Positions 9,199-18,678 of a DNA stretch of 64,000 nt are shown in pieces. Every line of letters starts with the position of its first letter. Position 1 is the stretch's first letter. The notes beneath the pieces are model-generated. The model was not told where the DNA came from, ran no database searches, and was given only the letters and a program-made list of their open reading frames with translations. The DNA is from a gamma proteobacterium symbiont of Taylorina sp. (GTDB lineage Bacteria; Pseudomonadota; Gammaproteobacteria; GRL18): the NCBI GenBank assembly GCA_025655455.1, contig JAHXIV010000037.1, forward strand, positions 240,751-304,750, given 5' to 3'. Made by a program: the position numbers and the translations under genes.

Positions 9199-10995
9199 AT
9201 GACACAAAAAAAAACAATAATATTAACAACTTTATGTTTGTTTTTATTCTCATTTTTCTTTTATTATGAAACACTTTTTTTTGAATTCATTTTTTTTGAT
9301 GAACCTAAAATACTTTTAAATCAAACCCATCTGTTTGGATCAGGTTCCGTGGTAGAAAATCTTAAAGCAATTTTCATAGATGAGTTCCCCCGTGAAGAAC
9401 CGCTTCTAGTTCGAGATCTTAGCTGGCTTATTGATAGTAAGATTTTTGGATTTAAAAATGCATTCGGATATCACTTCTCAAACCTCTTATATCATAGTTT
9501 AACCGTGAGTTGTGCTTTCCTGTTCTTTTTTCTACTCACCAATAAATTGCTCCCTTCAATTCTCACCGTTGTTATATTTTCTTTGCTTGCAGTGAATATT
9601 GAACCCATTGCCTGGGTAATGGGTAGAAAAGACATTCTTGCTGGTTTATTTTTATTTATGATGCTAATTTCTGAATTACTATTCCAACGGAGTCAAAAAC
9701 ATACAAGTAAAACTTTTTGGTATGTGATGACGCTGTTATTTATTAGTTTGGCTTGTTTATCAAAGATATCAGCCGCTATCTACCCCATTATCCTTTGGTG
9801 GTTAAAAATTTCATTTCCCATATATTCAAAACCATATGCATTCAGGATGGAGAATACCATTCGTGCTTTTATCCAGGTACTCCCACACTTAATGATTTGT
9901 TTTGTCATCTACACCTGGTATAAGGGTATTCTTACTGATTTCGGCCTATTTGAGATAACTCCTGTTTTTAGTTATATTGATTATATTAAAATATTAATCA
10001 TCATCGATCCTATTGTTATTCTCCAATACTTAAAGTTACTAATATATCCTGAATCACTCTCAATCATGTACCAATGGCATGTTGACTCTACCTGGTTTTA
10101 CTGGATATTAGGATTGACGTCTTTAATACTTATTATCAGTATCGGTTTATTTTTATTGATAAAAAGGCGTGATTTATTATTTTACTATGTCAGTTTTTTT
10201 ATTTTAATGCTGCCATATATGAATTTAGTACATTTTGGCTGGTGGTATGCCAATAGATACTTGTATGCATCATCATTTTTTTTACTGGCTCTGTTAATAT
10301 TTGTATTCTGGGAAATAAGAAAAACACCTATTGGCTGGCTGCTGGCTGCCTTTATTTTTATCATCATTTCCATTAATTTGTATACAAACAGGCTTTATCT
10401 TCCAATCTGGAAAAATGGTATTACATTTCATACTTACGAAGCCATGTTAAAAAAAAATCTTCATTCACAGAATGCTTTGATTGATATATATTTGTCAAAA
10501 AGTTATCGGGTGCCCAAACAAGAAAAATATTACTGGGCACAAAAAGCTATTAAGCTTGTTAATAAGACACTTTTGACATATGAACACAATATTTCAAATA
10601 AGCCATTGCCCCCACAACTATACAATACCTATTTTTTTCAGGGCGTTGCATATGGTATTACTGAAGCTTCTCTGATAAAACAACTTGAGGCATTTACTAA
10701 GGCTTATGCTATAAATCCTGATCATGATCAAACTAATAGGGCTCTGGGTGCACAATATTATAAACTTGCATTAGAAACTGATGATAAGGAAATGCTTAAG
10801 AAAAATGCGCAGAATGCATTAAAGTATTTTAATAATTATTTTTTACTAAGACATAAATCTTATGATACATCTAAAGAGAAATATAATATTTATCTTACAC
10901 TATATATAAAATTTCCATTTTTATTAGAAGAATTAATCAAAGTATATCCGGAAATAACTCAATTTATTCAAAACAATAACCTTAAGATAAAGTAA
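9199..10995 (+). CDS. TMTC-like polytopic glycosyltransferase with TPR tail, copy 1
   Basis: This 598-residue membrane protein has roughly ten hydrophobic helices and a soluble C-terminal part from about residue 430 containing TPR-like helices (KQLEAFTKAYAINPDHDQ). The first loop has an acidic FFDEPK motif. The segment RDLSWLIDSKIFGFKNAFG followed by HFSNLLYHS matches bacterial relatives of the TMTC O-mannosyltransferases. These GT-C enzymes use polyprenyl-phosphate sugars on the periplasmic side. Another gene of nearly identical N-terminal sequence lies 40 bases downstream, indicating tandem duplication. The acceptor is unknown; protein or glycan are both possible. Confidence 0.8.
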   Translation: MTQKKTIILTTLCLFLFSFFFYYETLFFEFIFFDEPKILLNQTHLFGSGSVVENLKAIFIDEFPREEPLLVRDLSWLIDSKIFGFKNAFGYHFSNLLYHSLTVSCAFLFFFLLTNKLLPSILTVVIFSLLAVNIEPIAWVMGRKDILAGLFLFMMLISELLFQRSQKHTSKTFWYVMTLLFISLACLSKISAAIYPIILWWLKISFPIYSKPYAFRMENTIRAFIQVLPHLMICFVIYTWYKGILTDFGLFEITPVFSYIDYIKILIIIDPIVILQYLKLLIYPESLSIMYQWHVDSTWFYWILGLTSLILIISIGLFLLIKRRDLLFYYVSFFILMLPYMNLVHFGWWYANRYLYASSFFLLALLIFVFWEIRKTPIGWLLAAFIFIIISINLYTNRLYLPIWKNGITFHTYEAMLKKNLHSQNALIDIYLSKSYRVPKQEKYYWAQKAIKLVNKTLLTYEHNISNKPLPPQLYNTYFFQGVAYGITEASLIKQLEAFTKAYAINPDHDQTNRALGAQYYKLALETDDKEMLKKNAQNALKYFNNYFLLRHKSYDTSKEKYNIYLTLYIKFPFLLEELIKVYPEITQFIQNNNLKIK

Positions 10996-11035
10996 TGAAA
11001 TCACACATCAGTTCTATCACTTGGTAATTTAATTA

Positions 11036-12829
11036 ATGACTCAAAATAAAATAATAATTTTAACAACTTTATGTTTGTTTTTATTCTCATTTTTCTTATA
11101 TTATGAAACACTTTTTTTTGATTTCATCTATTTCGATGAGCTTAAAGTGCTATTAAATCAAACTCGTCTCTTTGGGCCTGGACCTGTAACAGACAATCTT
11201 AAAGCAATTTTTATAGACGAGTTCCCCCGTGAAGAACCACTTCTAATCCGAGATCTCAGCTGGCTTATTGACAGCAAGGTTTTTGGCTTTGGAAATGCAT
11301 TTGGATATCACTTTTCAAACCTCATCTATCATGGCTTAACCGTGTGTTGCGCATTCCTGTTCTTTTTTCTACTCACCAATAAATTGATCCCTTCAATTCT
11401 CACAGTTGTCGTCTATTCTTTGCTTGCAGTCAATATTGAACCCGTTGCATGGATCATGGGTAGAAAAGACATTCTTGCTGGTTTATTTTTATTTCTAATG
11501 CTTATTTCTGAATTGTTATACCAACGAAGTCAAAAAAGAACAAGTAAATATTTTTTTTATATGATGACGCTATTATTTGTTAGTTTGGCTTGTTTATCAA
11601 AGATATCCGCCATCGCCTACCCTATTATTCTTTGGTGGTTTAAAATTTCATATCCCATGTTTTTGAAATCACAAAAATTTAGGATGAGTAATGCAAGCCA
11701 TGCTTTAGTTCAAGTACTGCCACATCTGATAATTTGTTTTGTTATCTATAGTTGGTATAAAGGTATTCTTTCTGATTATGGCTTGTTTAAAATGGCTCCC
11801 GTTTTTAGCTATATTGATTATATTAAAATATTAACCATCATTGATCCTGTTGTTATCCTTCAATATTTAAAATTAATGTTTTATCCTGAATCTCTTTCAG
11901 TTACATATCTATGGAGTCCTGATTCTACCTGGTTTTTCTGGGGGGCAGGTTTATCATCTCTAGTGATTTATATAAGTATCGGTATATTTTTATTGATAAA
12001 AAGGCGTGATTTATTATTTTACTATGGCAGTTTTTTTATTTTAATGTTGCCGTATATGAATTTAGTACATTTTGGCTGGTGGTATGCCAACAGATATTTA
12101 TATGCATCATCATTTTTTTTACTGGCTCTGTTAATGTTTGTATTCTGGGAAATAAGAAAAACACCCATTAGCTGGCTGCTTGCGACGTTTCTTTTATTAT
12201 CGATTATAGTTAATGTGTATACGAGCAGATTTTATCTTCCTGTCTGGAAAAATGGTGTAACATTACATTCCTATGAGGCCATGTTAAAAAAAGATATTAA
12301 ATCAAAAAACAATTTGATCAGTGTCTATCTGTCAATCAGTAAGCGTGTAGCTTCACAAGAAAAAAATTATTGGATAGAAAAAGCTGATATACTTATTAAT
12401 AAGACAATTTTAACATATAAACACAACCATGCAGATAAGCCACTGCATCCAGAACTTTCCAAAACATATTTTTTACAGGGAACTGTTTATGGCATTAATG
12501 GAACCTCTTTAAAAAAACAACTTGAAGCTTTTTCTGCAGCATATGATCTTAATTCAGAGAATGCTCTAATCAATAGAGCACTTGGTGTACAATATTACAA
12601 ACTGGCGTTAGAGACAAATAATGATATAAAAAATAATGAGTATGCATATAGTTCTCTGGAACATTTTAATAATTTTTTTTCTTTAACTCACAATACCTCT
12701 AATATTCTTAAAATTAAACACGATATTTATCTCTCTCTTTATTTAAAATTTCCATTTTTATTAGAAGAGTTAATAAAAGTATATCCAGAAATAACTGAAT
12801 TTATTCAAAATAATAACTTTGAAACATAA
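11036..12829 (+). CDS. TMTC-like polytopic glycosyltransferase with TPR tail, copy 2
   Basis: A 597-residue paralog of the preceding gene. The first hundred residues are almost the same (MTQNKIIILTTLCLFLFSFF at the N-terminus), while the soluble TPR-like tail after about residue 430 is more diverged. The acidic first-loop motif here reads FDELK rather than FDEPK. The central GWWYANRYLYASSFFLLALL block is conserved between copies. Both probably use polyprenyl-phosphate sugars in the periplasm. Divergence concentrated in the tail suggests different acceptors, which is inference. It is followed nine bases later by a methyltransferase gene. Confidence 0.8.
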   Translation: MTQNKIIILTTLCLFLFSFFLYYETLFFDFIYFDELKVLLNQTRLFGPGPVTDNLKAIFIDEFPREEPLLIRDLSWLIDSKVFGFGNAFGYHFSNLIYHGLTVCCAFLFFFLLTNKLIPSILTVVVYSLLAVNIEPVAWIMGRKDILAGLFLFLMLISELLYQRSQKRTSKYFFYMMTLLFVSLACLSKISAIAYPIILWWFKISYPMFLKSQKFRMSNASHALVQVLPHLIICFVIYSWYKGILSDYGLFKMAPVFSYIDYIKILTIIDPVVILQYLKLMFYPESLSVTYLWSPDSTWFFWGAGLSSLVIYISIGIFLLIKRRDLLFYYGSFFILMLPYMNLVHFGWWYANRYLYASSFFLLALLMFVFWEIRKTPISWLLATFLLLSIIVNVYTSRFYLPVWKNGVTLHSYEAMLKKDIKSKNNLISVYLSISKRVASQEKNYWIEKADILINKTILTYKHNHADKPLHPELSKTYFLQGTVYGINGTSLKKQLEAFSAAYDLNSENALINRALGVQYYKLALETNNDIKNNEYAYSSLEHFNNFFSLTHNTSNILKIKHDIYLSLYLKFPFLLEELIKVYPEITEFIQNNNFET

Positions 12830-12838
12830 AATAGAGCC

Positions 12839-13474
12839 ATGAAACCACAAGATTATTTTAAAACACGTTTTCAACCTCACAAAGCCAGAACTCAGGTTTG
12901 GAAAGAACTCGTTAGATTTATAGAGAGAGACATAGGTAACCCCGGAGTAGTATTGGAACTTGGACCAGGCTATGGTGATTTTATCAATACCATCAATGCA
13001 ACAAGAAAGATAGCCATCGATCACAATGCTGAAGTATCTCAATTTTTAAATGATAACATTGAATTTTATGAAAAGGATTGTACCGACCTGAGTTTTTTAA
13101 GCGATAATTCTGTTGATACTGTCTTTGCCAGCAATTTACTAGAGCATATTGGCAGAGATGCAATTCAACATTTATTGCAGGAAATACACAGAGTATTAAA
13201 AAAAAATGGGCAGTGTATATTTTTACAGCCCAATTTTCGCTATTGCTATAGAGAGTATTTTGATGACTATACCCATGTCAGCATATTTACTCATATAGGT
13301 TTATCTGATTTACTCTGTGCCAGTGGGTTTTCAATTAAACGATGTATTCCTGGCTTATTACCACTATCAATGAAATCCAGGTTACCAAAACATCCTCTAC
13401 TAGTCAGACTTTATCTCAATCTTCCCTACAGACCATTAGCAAAACAAATGTATATTGTAGGACGGGCTAATTAA
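12839..13474 (+). CDS. Class I SAM-dependent methyltransferase
   Basis: A 211-residue methyltransferase of the Methyltransf_11 type. VVLELGPGYGDF is the SAM-binding motif, ATRKIAIDHNAEV the acidic second strand, DTVFASNLLEHIG motif II, and LKKNGQCIFLQPNFRYCYREYFDDYTHVSIFT is an N/C-terminal feature common in methyltransferases of polysaccharide clusters (first half quoted only for location near residues 120-150). It starts nine bases after the second TMTC-like gene and probably shares its transcript. It ends 18 bases from a convergent gene. The substrate is likely a sugar or lipid-linked intermediate. Confidence 0.82.
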   Translation: MKPQDYFKTRFQPHKARTQVWKELVRFIERDIGNPGVVLELGPGYGDFINTINATRKIAIDHNAEVSQFLNDNIEFYEKDCTDLSFLSDNSVDTVFASNLLEHIGRDAIQHLLQEIHRVLKKNGQCIFLQPNFRYCYREYFDDYTHVSIFTHIGLSDLLCASGFSIKRCIPGLLPLSMKSRLPKHPLLVRLYLNLPYRPLAKQMYIVGRAN

Positions 13475-13492
13475 TTGTAATTTGGCTCTTTG

Positions 13493-14479
13493 TTATTCTT
13501 CTGTAGCCTGTTTGAATATTTTAAAATCATAACCAAAACGCTGCATAAAGTAAAAACCTGACAGCATGACACTCAAATAGGTGATCAAATGAAAGAAAAT
13601 AGAAGCAGAAAATGCCAGTGTTTCTGTTATTGAAAAAGGAGCTAAAGCCAGGACAAATGCCAGTTGTATTATACCAAAAAATCCTGGAGCAGCAGGTAAG
13701 GTAATTGCAAAAACAACAGCAGCTAATACAAATATTGATGCAGATACTGGCACATCTATTCCGACAGCATGCAGCGATATATATATTGTAGCCGCCATTA
13801 AAAGCCATTGAATAAGAGAATTGATTGCCAGATAAAATATCATATTCAGGCTTTTTATAGTATGCAGTCCATCTGCGATAACATTCATATGATACAGAAT
13901 ACTCTCATGCCAGGGTGAAGGTATTAACATAAGCAAATATTTTAAAAACAAATTTGTGTAATGTGCATAGCAGATCATAATGATCAAAATAAAACAGCCA
14001 ATCCCCCCCATAATATATCCTGCTAAAATGAGAGTTTCATCAATATGACTTTCAAGAACCAGTGTTATGGCTAATAGAAATACAATAGTTAAAATATCAA
14101 AAATACGTTCTAATATAATAGTGGTCAAAACCTGCATTTTCTTTAACTCAAGTGTTCTTGATGCTAGATACATACGCACAAATTCACCCAAACGCGCAGG
14201 CAATATATTATTAGCAAAAAAACCAAGCATCAATGGTGCAAGCACCTGTTGTGGCTTGATTTTCTCTTTTTGAGAAAGTAATAAAGCCCATCGTGTCGCT
14301 TTCAACCAAAAATGCAGAGCATATAAGCATATAAGCACTCCACCCCAGACCCAATTAACTTCAGTAAAGATATTCAATACCTTGTTAATATCAACGTCGC
14401 GTAGCGCATACCAAAGTGCTGCACAGGTAATAGTTAAGCCAAAAAATAATACTATAAAGTGATGTCGCTGATTAATCAC
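13493..14479 (-). CDS. UPF0104/AglD-type (LPG synthase-like) integral membrane protein
   Basis: A 328-residue protein with about eight hydrophobic helices and the family pattern WGGVLICLYALHFWLKATRW, LGFFANNILPARLGEFVRMYL, and AAVVFAITLPAAPGFFGIIQ. This superfamily includes the membrane half of lysyl-phosphatidylglycerol synthases, YbhN and AglD. Members often sit beside polyprenyl-phosphate glycosyltransferases and are suspected of moving or handling lipid-linked sugars. That context fits here, where three GtrB/DPM1-like enzymes and several GT-C transferases surround it. Biochemical activity is not established for this subgroup. Confidence 0.8.
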   Translation of the reverse strand: MINQRHHFIVLFFGLTITCAALWYALRDVDINKVLNIFTEVNWVWGGVLICLYALHFWLKATRWALLLSQKEKIKPQQVLAPLMLGFFANNILPARLGEFVRMYLASRTLELKKMQVLTTIILERIFDILTIVFLLAITLVLESHIDETLILAGYIMGGIGCFILIIMICYAHYTNLFLKYLLMLIPSPWHESILYHMNVIADGLHTIKSLNMIFYLAINSLIQWLLMAATIYISLHAVGIDVPVSASIFVLAAVVFAITLPAAPGFFGIIQLAFVLALAPFSITETLAFSASIFFHLITYLSVMLSGFYFMQRFGYDFKIFKQATEE

Positions 14480-14533
14480 TACTAACCATCCAATTTAATA
14501 CAAATGATAATTTCAGTAATAGAGATTACTATA

Positions 14534-14684
14534 ATTTATTCGGCTATGTTGTAATTAAGTGTTGCTGTCTTCTTAAGTTACTAATTTTAAATGAATTACT
14601 TAAATCACAAGATTCTAGTGTAAGCCTATAACAATAGGAAGTGTAAATTGCAGCAACACTTAATTACAACAGAGCCATTTATTC
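14534..14684. mobile_element. MITE-like 135-bp element with 26-bp inverted ends and 8-bp target duplication
   Basis: Bases 14542-14567 and 14651-14676 are inverted repeats matching at 25 of 26 positions (outer end GGCTCTGTTG or GGCTATGTTG). The element is immediately flanked by the direct repeat ATTTATTC at 14534-14541 and 14677-14684. The 83-base interior has no coding potential. A short noncoding unit with terminal inverted repeats and an 8-bp duplication fits a miniature element mobilised by a transposase acting elsewhere. IS families making 8-bp duplications include IS6, ISL3 and IS1595; I cannot assign one. Confidence 0.82.
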
Positions 14685-14708
14685 GCATGTACAAAGATTT
14701 ATTTTCTA

Positions 14709-15832
14709 TTACCGTCGTGAATGATTAAAAAATTCTGAAAAATAGCTCAGGGGACTCACGACTCTAATACCATTTTTATCATAATCCATTTTTAAATCGG
14801 CGACAATCTGGGTTGATTTTTTTGGTTTTAATTTCAGAGTATAATATTGAAGGTGTTTTGAAAGACTATCATCACTATATCTCACCTCAATTAATTCTTC
14901 TATAATCTTGTCTTTTAGAATAACAAAATCAACTTCTCGACCTTCTTTATCTCTTATGTATTTTAGTTCATATCGGTACCCATCTCGATCTTCAAGAAAT
15001 TGAATTCTTTTATGTAAGCCTGAAGCGACTAAATTTTCAAAAATAGCGTCTTCGTCACCAATAACATCACCATTATCATAAAAATAGATTTTAGCTGGTT
15101 TTAATATTGCTCTGGGAAGGTTGTGAGTATAGGGTTTAATAGAAAAAACAAGATACATACGTTGTAAAATATCTATCCGATTTTTTATTGTTTTAGAGGA
15201 AATTTGAATATCCTGTGCCAGATTCAAAATAACAACCATACCACTGACTCTGATTCTCAATAAATCGAGTAACAATCCCAGACTGGTGATATCTTTAATA
15301 TTCTCTAAATCCCTAATATCTTCTCTTAGAACCCTGTCAAACCTTTCTCGACGCCACCTTTTTGCTTCTCTGGAATCATTTTCAAGAAAGGGTTCAGGAA
15401 GTCATCAAACGTCTAAAAGCTTCCTGTTTATTGATATTATCAGGGAATTCATCCAGGGTAAAAGGATGTAACCGCCAATAATGGTAGCGACCAAGTAAAG
15501 AATCTCCCCCGCGACGATAAATATCTAAACGTGCAGATCCCGTCACCAAAAAAGAGTGATGCTTGTGCTCAATATCATATAAACCTTTAATCCAATTTTT
15601 CCAGTTGGGATATTTATGCAATTCATCAAATATTAGTAATTTATTATCATCACTCCAACGTTTTTTCAAAATATCCTGTCTATCTTCATCATAGTCCCAG
15701 TTAAAATATCGCCCTTGAAATGACTGCTGAAGAATATTTTTTGCCAATGTTGTTTTTCCCACCTGGCGAGGACCACCCACAAAAACCATTTTTTTGTAGA
15801 TCTTTTATTATATAATTATCAAGATATATCAT
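14709..15832 (-). pseudogene. Frameshifted AAA ATPase of the AAA_14/DUF4143 type
   Basis: The pieces read as one broken gene. From an ATG at 15832 the frame MIYLDNYIIKDLQK breaks at a poly-A run near 15790. The next frame carries Walker A (GGPRQVGKTT), Walker B (LLIFDELHK), VTGSARLD and the arginine-rich RRGGDSLLGRY up to about 15395. A small deletion there shifts the frame again; FPEPFLENDSREAKRWRRER and the DUF4143 nuclease-like part (LEDRDGYRYELKYIRDKEGREVDFVI) continue to the stop at 14709. Intact homologs are single proteins of about 370-400 residues. The first ATPase piece has its own ATG at 15789, so short products are conceivable, but the full enzyme cannot form unless the sequence contains errors. 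Confidence 0.82.
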
Positions 15833-15914
15833 TCTGTCTATTTTAAACTATAGTCCATTATAGTCGAGGCTGTTTTATCTTAGGGTTAAAAATAGCCATG
15901 ATGCTCGTAATTTC

Positions 15915-17864
15915 TTAGTAATAAGAATCAAGGATGAGTTTAATTTCGTTGAGTTTTTGAGAATAACGTCCCAACTTATCCATTTGATATAATATTTTAA
16001 GAATTTCTGCTGCTTTCTTATAGCGTTTGGCACTAATGAGAGCCTTTGTATAATAGATTTTCATGTTGATATCAGAGGGATAGGTTTCTATTGATCTTTT
16101 TAAATATTCAAGAACAGTTTCACTCATGCCATTTTTTTGATATAAATAATCGGCATATTCTCTATAAATAATACCTTTGAACATCCCTTTTGTTTTTGGA
16201 TTATTCAATATTATTTTAAAATAGTTCTCAATTAATTCATCAGAGATCTTTATTCTTCCTGACAGCCCCTTTTCTATAAAATATCGGGTATTCACAATAA
16301 AAGTTGGATTTGCTTGAATCGATTTAAGCCTTTGATAAAGTAATTCTGTATCCTTATCAAAGTTCATTTGTAGATCATTTTTCAATAAAATGTTTAAGGT
16401 AATACCAGCAATTAAATTTTGATTAAGATTGGTTGCTGCTGAACAGCTTTTAATCACTTCATCAAAGTAGTTCTTATTCTCCGGGTCTATTCTGGCAAGT
16501 TTTGCATTCAGTTCAGCCCAGCTTAAATGTGATCGGGCAGAATGGGGGTGATTTTCCACAAAAATTTGATACATGAAGGTAGAATTGCCCCAGATATTAG
16601 TCACAAAAAAAGTGTTTATTCCAAGAAAAAATAAATAGAGGCTCAGAAGAACAAAAAAATAATGCTTATAGTTGTTTAATAATTTCATCCAGAGAAAATA
16701 AATAGAAATAATCACCAAAAATATCAGTCCGTAAGAAGGTGTATAATTTCTATGCTCAAACATCAATTCAAGTGGCAGTATCGTTGATTCAATACTATGA
16801 GCCACAAAAAACCACAGTAGGCCAAAAAGAAACCAAGGGACTGCTTTTCTAAAATAAAAAGCCAAAAAAGTAAGACTTAGCCAAAATATTAAACCAAAAA
16901 AGGTTGTAACAGGCTTAAATAAAGAGGTAGATTTTTCATAACCGTCATGTAACAAGGTCAGATGATAGATATCAGGGAAAAATGTTTGTCTAGCGTAGAG
17001 CGTAACAATTCTAAATTGAGTCAATAAACGCTCTAATGAAGAGAAGTCTCTGTTTGAAGGGGTATTAGTAATATTAATAATATGATAAAAAAAATTATTT
17101 ATAATATAAATAAGGGGAAGTACCAATAAAAAAATTAAAAAAAGATAAAAAAATACTTGATTGGAAGTAATATTTTTATCTTTATTTCGTATTAAAAATT
17201 CAAGACATAAACATAATGGAACGAGCAATACTCCATTTTCTTTTGATAAGGCTGCCAGTAGCAAAACAAATACAAACAAAAACAGGTAAAGAATCTGTAT
17301 GAAAACCGTTTGATTTGTCGTTGTTCTTATATGCAGGTATAACAAAGAACCTACAGCAATAAACATGGACGACAGCTCATTCATACGCTGAACAACATAC
17401 AAACTGCTGGTCACATTCATTGGCGTAATCGCCCAAAACAGACTGATGATGAAAGCCAGCCATATAATATACTTTTCCTGAATCCCTGCTGATTGTTTTA
17501 TAAATTGAATCAGCTTGATACTGAGGAAAAAAAACAGAATGGCATTAATCACATGAATAATGGTATTGGTCAGTTTAAAATAATACGGATCCATTCCAGA
17601 CCAATAATAATTCACAGCAAATGTACTATAACTCACAGGTCGTGTCATACCAGAGCCTGAAGTGATAGGAGCACTTGCTCCATACAAAGAGAGTAAATCC
17701 AGGTTTTGTATTTTAACCGCTGAATTATTAACAATATTAGGAAAATCATCAAACCAGAAATCACCACTCCAGCCAGGTGAAGATAAAAATATCACTATAA
17801 CAATCAACAAAAATACAATAAAAATTATATTCATTGATTGGTATTCACTTCTTACACTTAACAT
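15915..17864 (-). CDS. TMTC-like membrane glycosyltransferase with TPR tail, copy 3
   Basis: A 649-residue polytopic protein with about ten hydrophobic helices. The first loop carries FWFDDFPNI, and GMTRPVSYSTFAVNYYWSG plus DPYYFKLTNTIIHVINAI match bacterial TMTC-type enzymes. The C-terminal 200 residues are helical and TPR-like (ETVLEYLKRSIETYPSDINM). It is only distantly similar to the tandem pair at 9-13 kb. It likely uses a polyprenyl-phosphate sugar at the periplasmic face. A second in-frame ATG at 17834 (MNIIFIVFLL) would also keep the first membrane helix. It is divergent from the toxin-antitoxin pair. Confidence 0.75.
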   Translation of the reverse strand: MLSVRSEYQSMNIIFIVFLLIVIVIFLSSPGWSGDFWFDDFPNIVNNSAVKIQNLDLLSLYGASAPITSGSGMTRPVSYSTFAVNYYWSGMDPYYFKLTNTIIHVINAILFFFLSIKLIQFIKQSAGIQEKYIIWLAFIISLFWAITPMNVTSSLYVVQRMNELSSMFIAVGSLLYLHIRTTTNQTVFIQILYLFLFVFVLLLAALSKENGVLLVPLCLCLEFLIRNKDKNITSNQVFFYLFLIFLLVLPLIYIINNFFYHIINITNTPSNRDFSSLERLLTQFRIVTLYARQTFFPDIYHLTLLHDGYEKSTSLFKPVTTFFGLIFWLSLTFLAFYFRKAVPWFLFGLLWFFVAHSIESTILPLELMFEHRNYTPSYGLIFLVIISIYFLWMKLLNNYKHYFFVLLSLYLFFLGINTFFVTNIWGNSTFMYQIFVENHPHSARSHLSWAELNAKLARIDPENKNYFDEVIKSCSAATNLNQNLIAGITLNILLKNDLQMNFDKDTELLYQRLKSIQANPTFIVNTRYFIEKGLSGRIKISDELIENYFKIILNNPKTKGMFKGIIYREYADYLYQKNGMSETVLEYLKRSIETYPSDINMKIYYTKALISAKRYKKAAEILKILYQMDKLGRYSQKLNEIKLILDSYY

Positions 17865-17950
17865 TATGTGCTCTGGGGTGGTATTATTTTAACAATAATA
17901 AGATTGTATCATTAAACAGGATGATACAAACATCAACATATAATAATTCC

Positions 17951-17985
17951 TTGTTGTTCTACTAATGACTCACTATAATGAGTCA
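17951..17985 (+). promoter_or_regulatory. Promoter with overlapping palindromic operator for the toxin-antitoxin pair
   Basis: TTGTTG at 17951-17956 and a consensus TATAAT at 17974-17979 are 17 bases apart. The -10 lies inside a perfect inverted repeat, TGACTCA at 17966-17972 and TGAGTCA at 17979-17985. Ribbon-helix-helix antitoxins commonly repress their own operons through such palindromes, so autoregulation is likely. The antitoxin ATG is at 18013. Confidence 0.6.
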
Positions 17986-18012
17986 CTCTGAGTGCAAATT
18001 AAGAGGCGCAAA

Positions 18013-18273
18013 ATGAATCAACTGACAATAAGGGGCTTTGAGCCAGAATTATCTGAATTTATCCGCTCCATTGCTAAAAAAGAACAAATATCCATGAATC
18101 AGGCAGTGATAAATTTATTACAGAAGGCAACTGGTATCGGTAAAAAAAAATCAAGTAATTGCATTGGTAATTCATTAGATTCTTTCATAGGCAGCTGGTC
18201 AGACAATGAAAAAAAATCCTTTGACAGTACAATTTCTTATTTCGACAAAATTGATGATGACATGTGGAAATGA
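18013..18273 (+). CDS. Ribbon-helix-helix antitoxin of a VapBC/FitAB-type pair
   Basis: The ATG at 18013 is preceded by an AAGAGG and gives 86 residues; an upstream in-frame GTG at 17992 lies too close to the promoter. The N-terminus MNQLTIRGFEPELSEFIRSI and QISMNQAVINLLQKATG form a short strand and two helices, the DNA-binding ribbon-helix-helix fold. The C-terminal part (SDNEKKSFDSTISYFDKID) is acidic and probably wraps the toxin. It overlaps the PIN toxin start by four bases (ATGA), which couples their translation. It should neutralise the toxin and repress the operon. Confidence 0.82.
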   Translation: MNQLTIRGFEPELSEFIRSIAKKEQISMNQAVINLLQKATGIGKKKSSNCIGNSLDSFIGSWSDNEKKSFDSTISYFDKIDDDMWK

Positions 18274-18668
18274 AACTTATCTTAGATACCAATGCATATT
18301 CTGCTTTAATGCAAGGAAGAGAAGAAGTTGTTTCCTATGTTAAACAAGCTGAAGCAATCTTATTATCTGAAGTTGTAATAGGTGAGCTCATGTTCGGGTT
18401 CAGAAATGGATCTAAGCTAGAAAAAAACATCTCGCAATTAAAAAAATTTTTAGACAACTATTTTGTAAAAGAACTTGTTATCGATTGGAATACAGCAGAT
18501 AGATATAGCCGAATTGCAACAATTTTAAGAAAAAAAGGACAACCTATACCGACTAATGACTTATGGATTGCAGCCCATACAATTCAAACGGGTGCGGAGC
18601 TTGTATCTTATGACAAGCACTTTGAAGTTATTGACGGACTGATTTGGAAATTTTTAAAAAACAGCTGA
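18270..18668 (+). CDS. VapC-type PIN-domain ribonuclease toxin
   Basis: Starting at the ATG at 18270 gives 132 residues, the usual length of VapC proteins. The conserved acidic residues are present: Asp6 (LILDTNAY), Glu34/Glu39 (SEVVIGEL), Asp97 (TNDLWIAAH) and Asp115 (SYDKHF). These bind metal in PIN-domain endoribonucleases, which cut tRNA or rRNA when freed from the antitoxin. The gene looks intact and active. It lies 10 bases before a glycosyltransferase gene, so the pair interrupts the glycan cluster and may help keep it in the genome. Confidence 0.88.
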   Translation: MKLILDTNAYSALMQGREEVVSYVKQAEAILLSEVVIGELMFGFRNGSKLEKNISQLKKFLDNYFVKELVIDWNTADRYSRIATILRKKGQPIPTNDLWIAAHTIQTGAELVSYDKHFEVIDGLIWKFLKNS

Positions 18669-18678
18669 TATTAAACCT

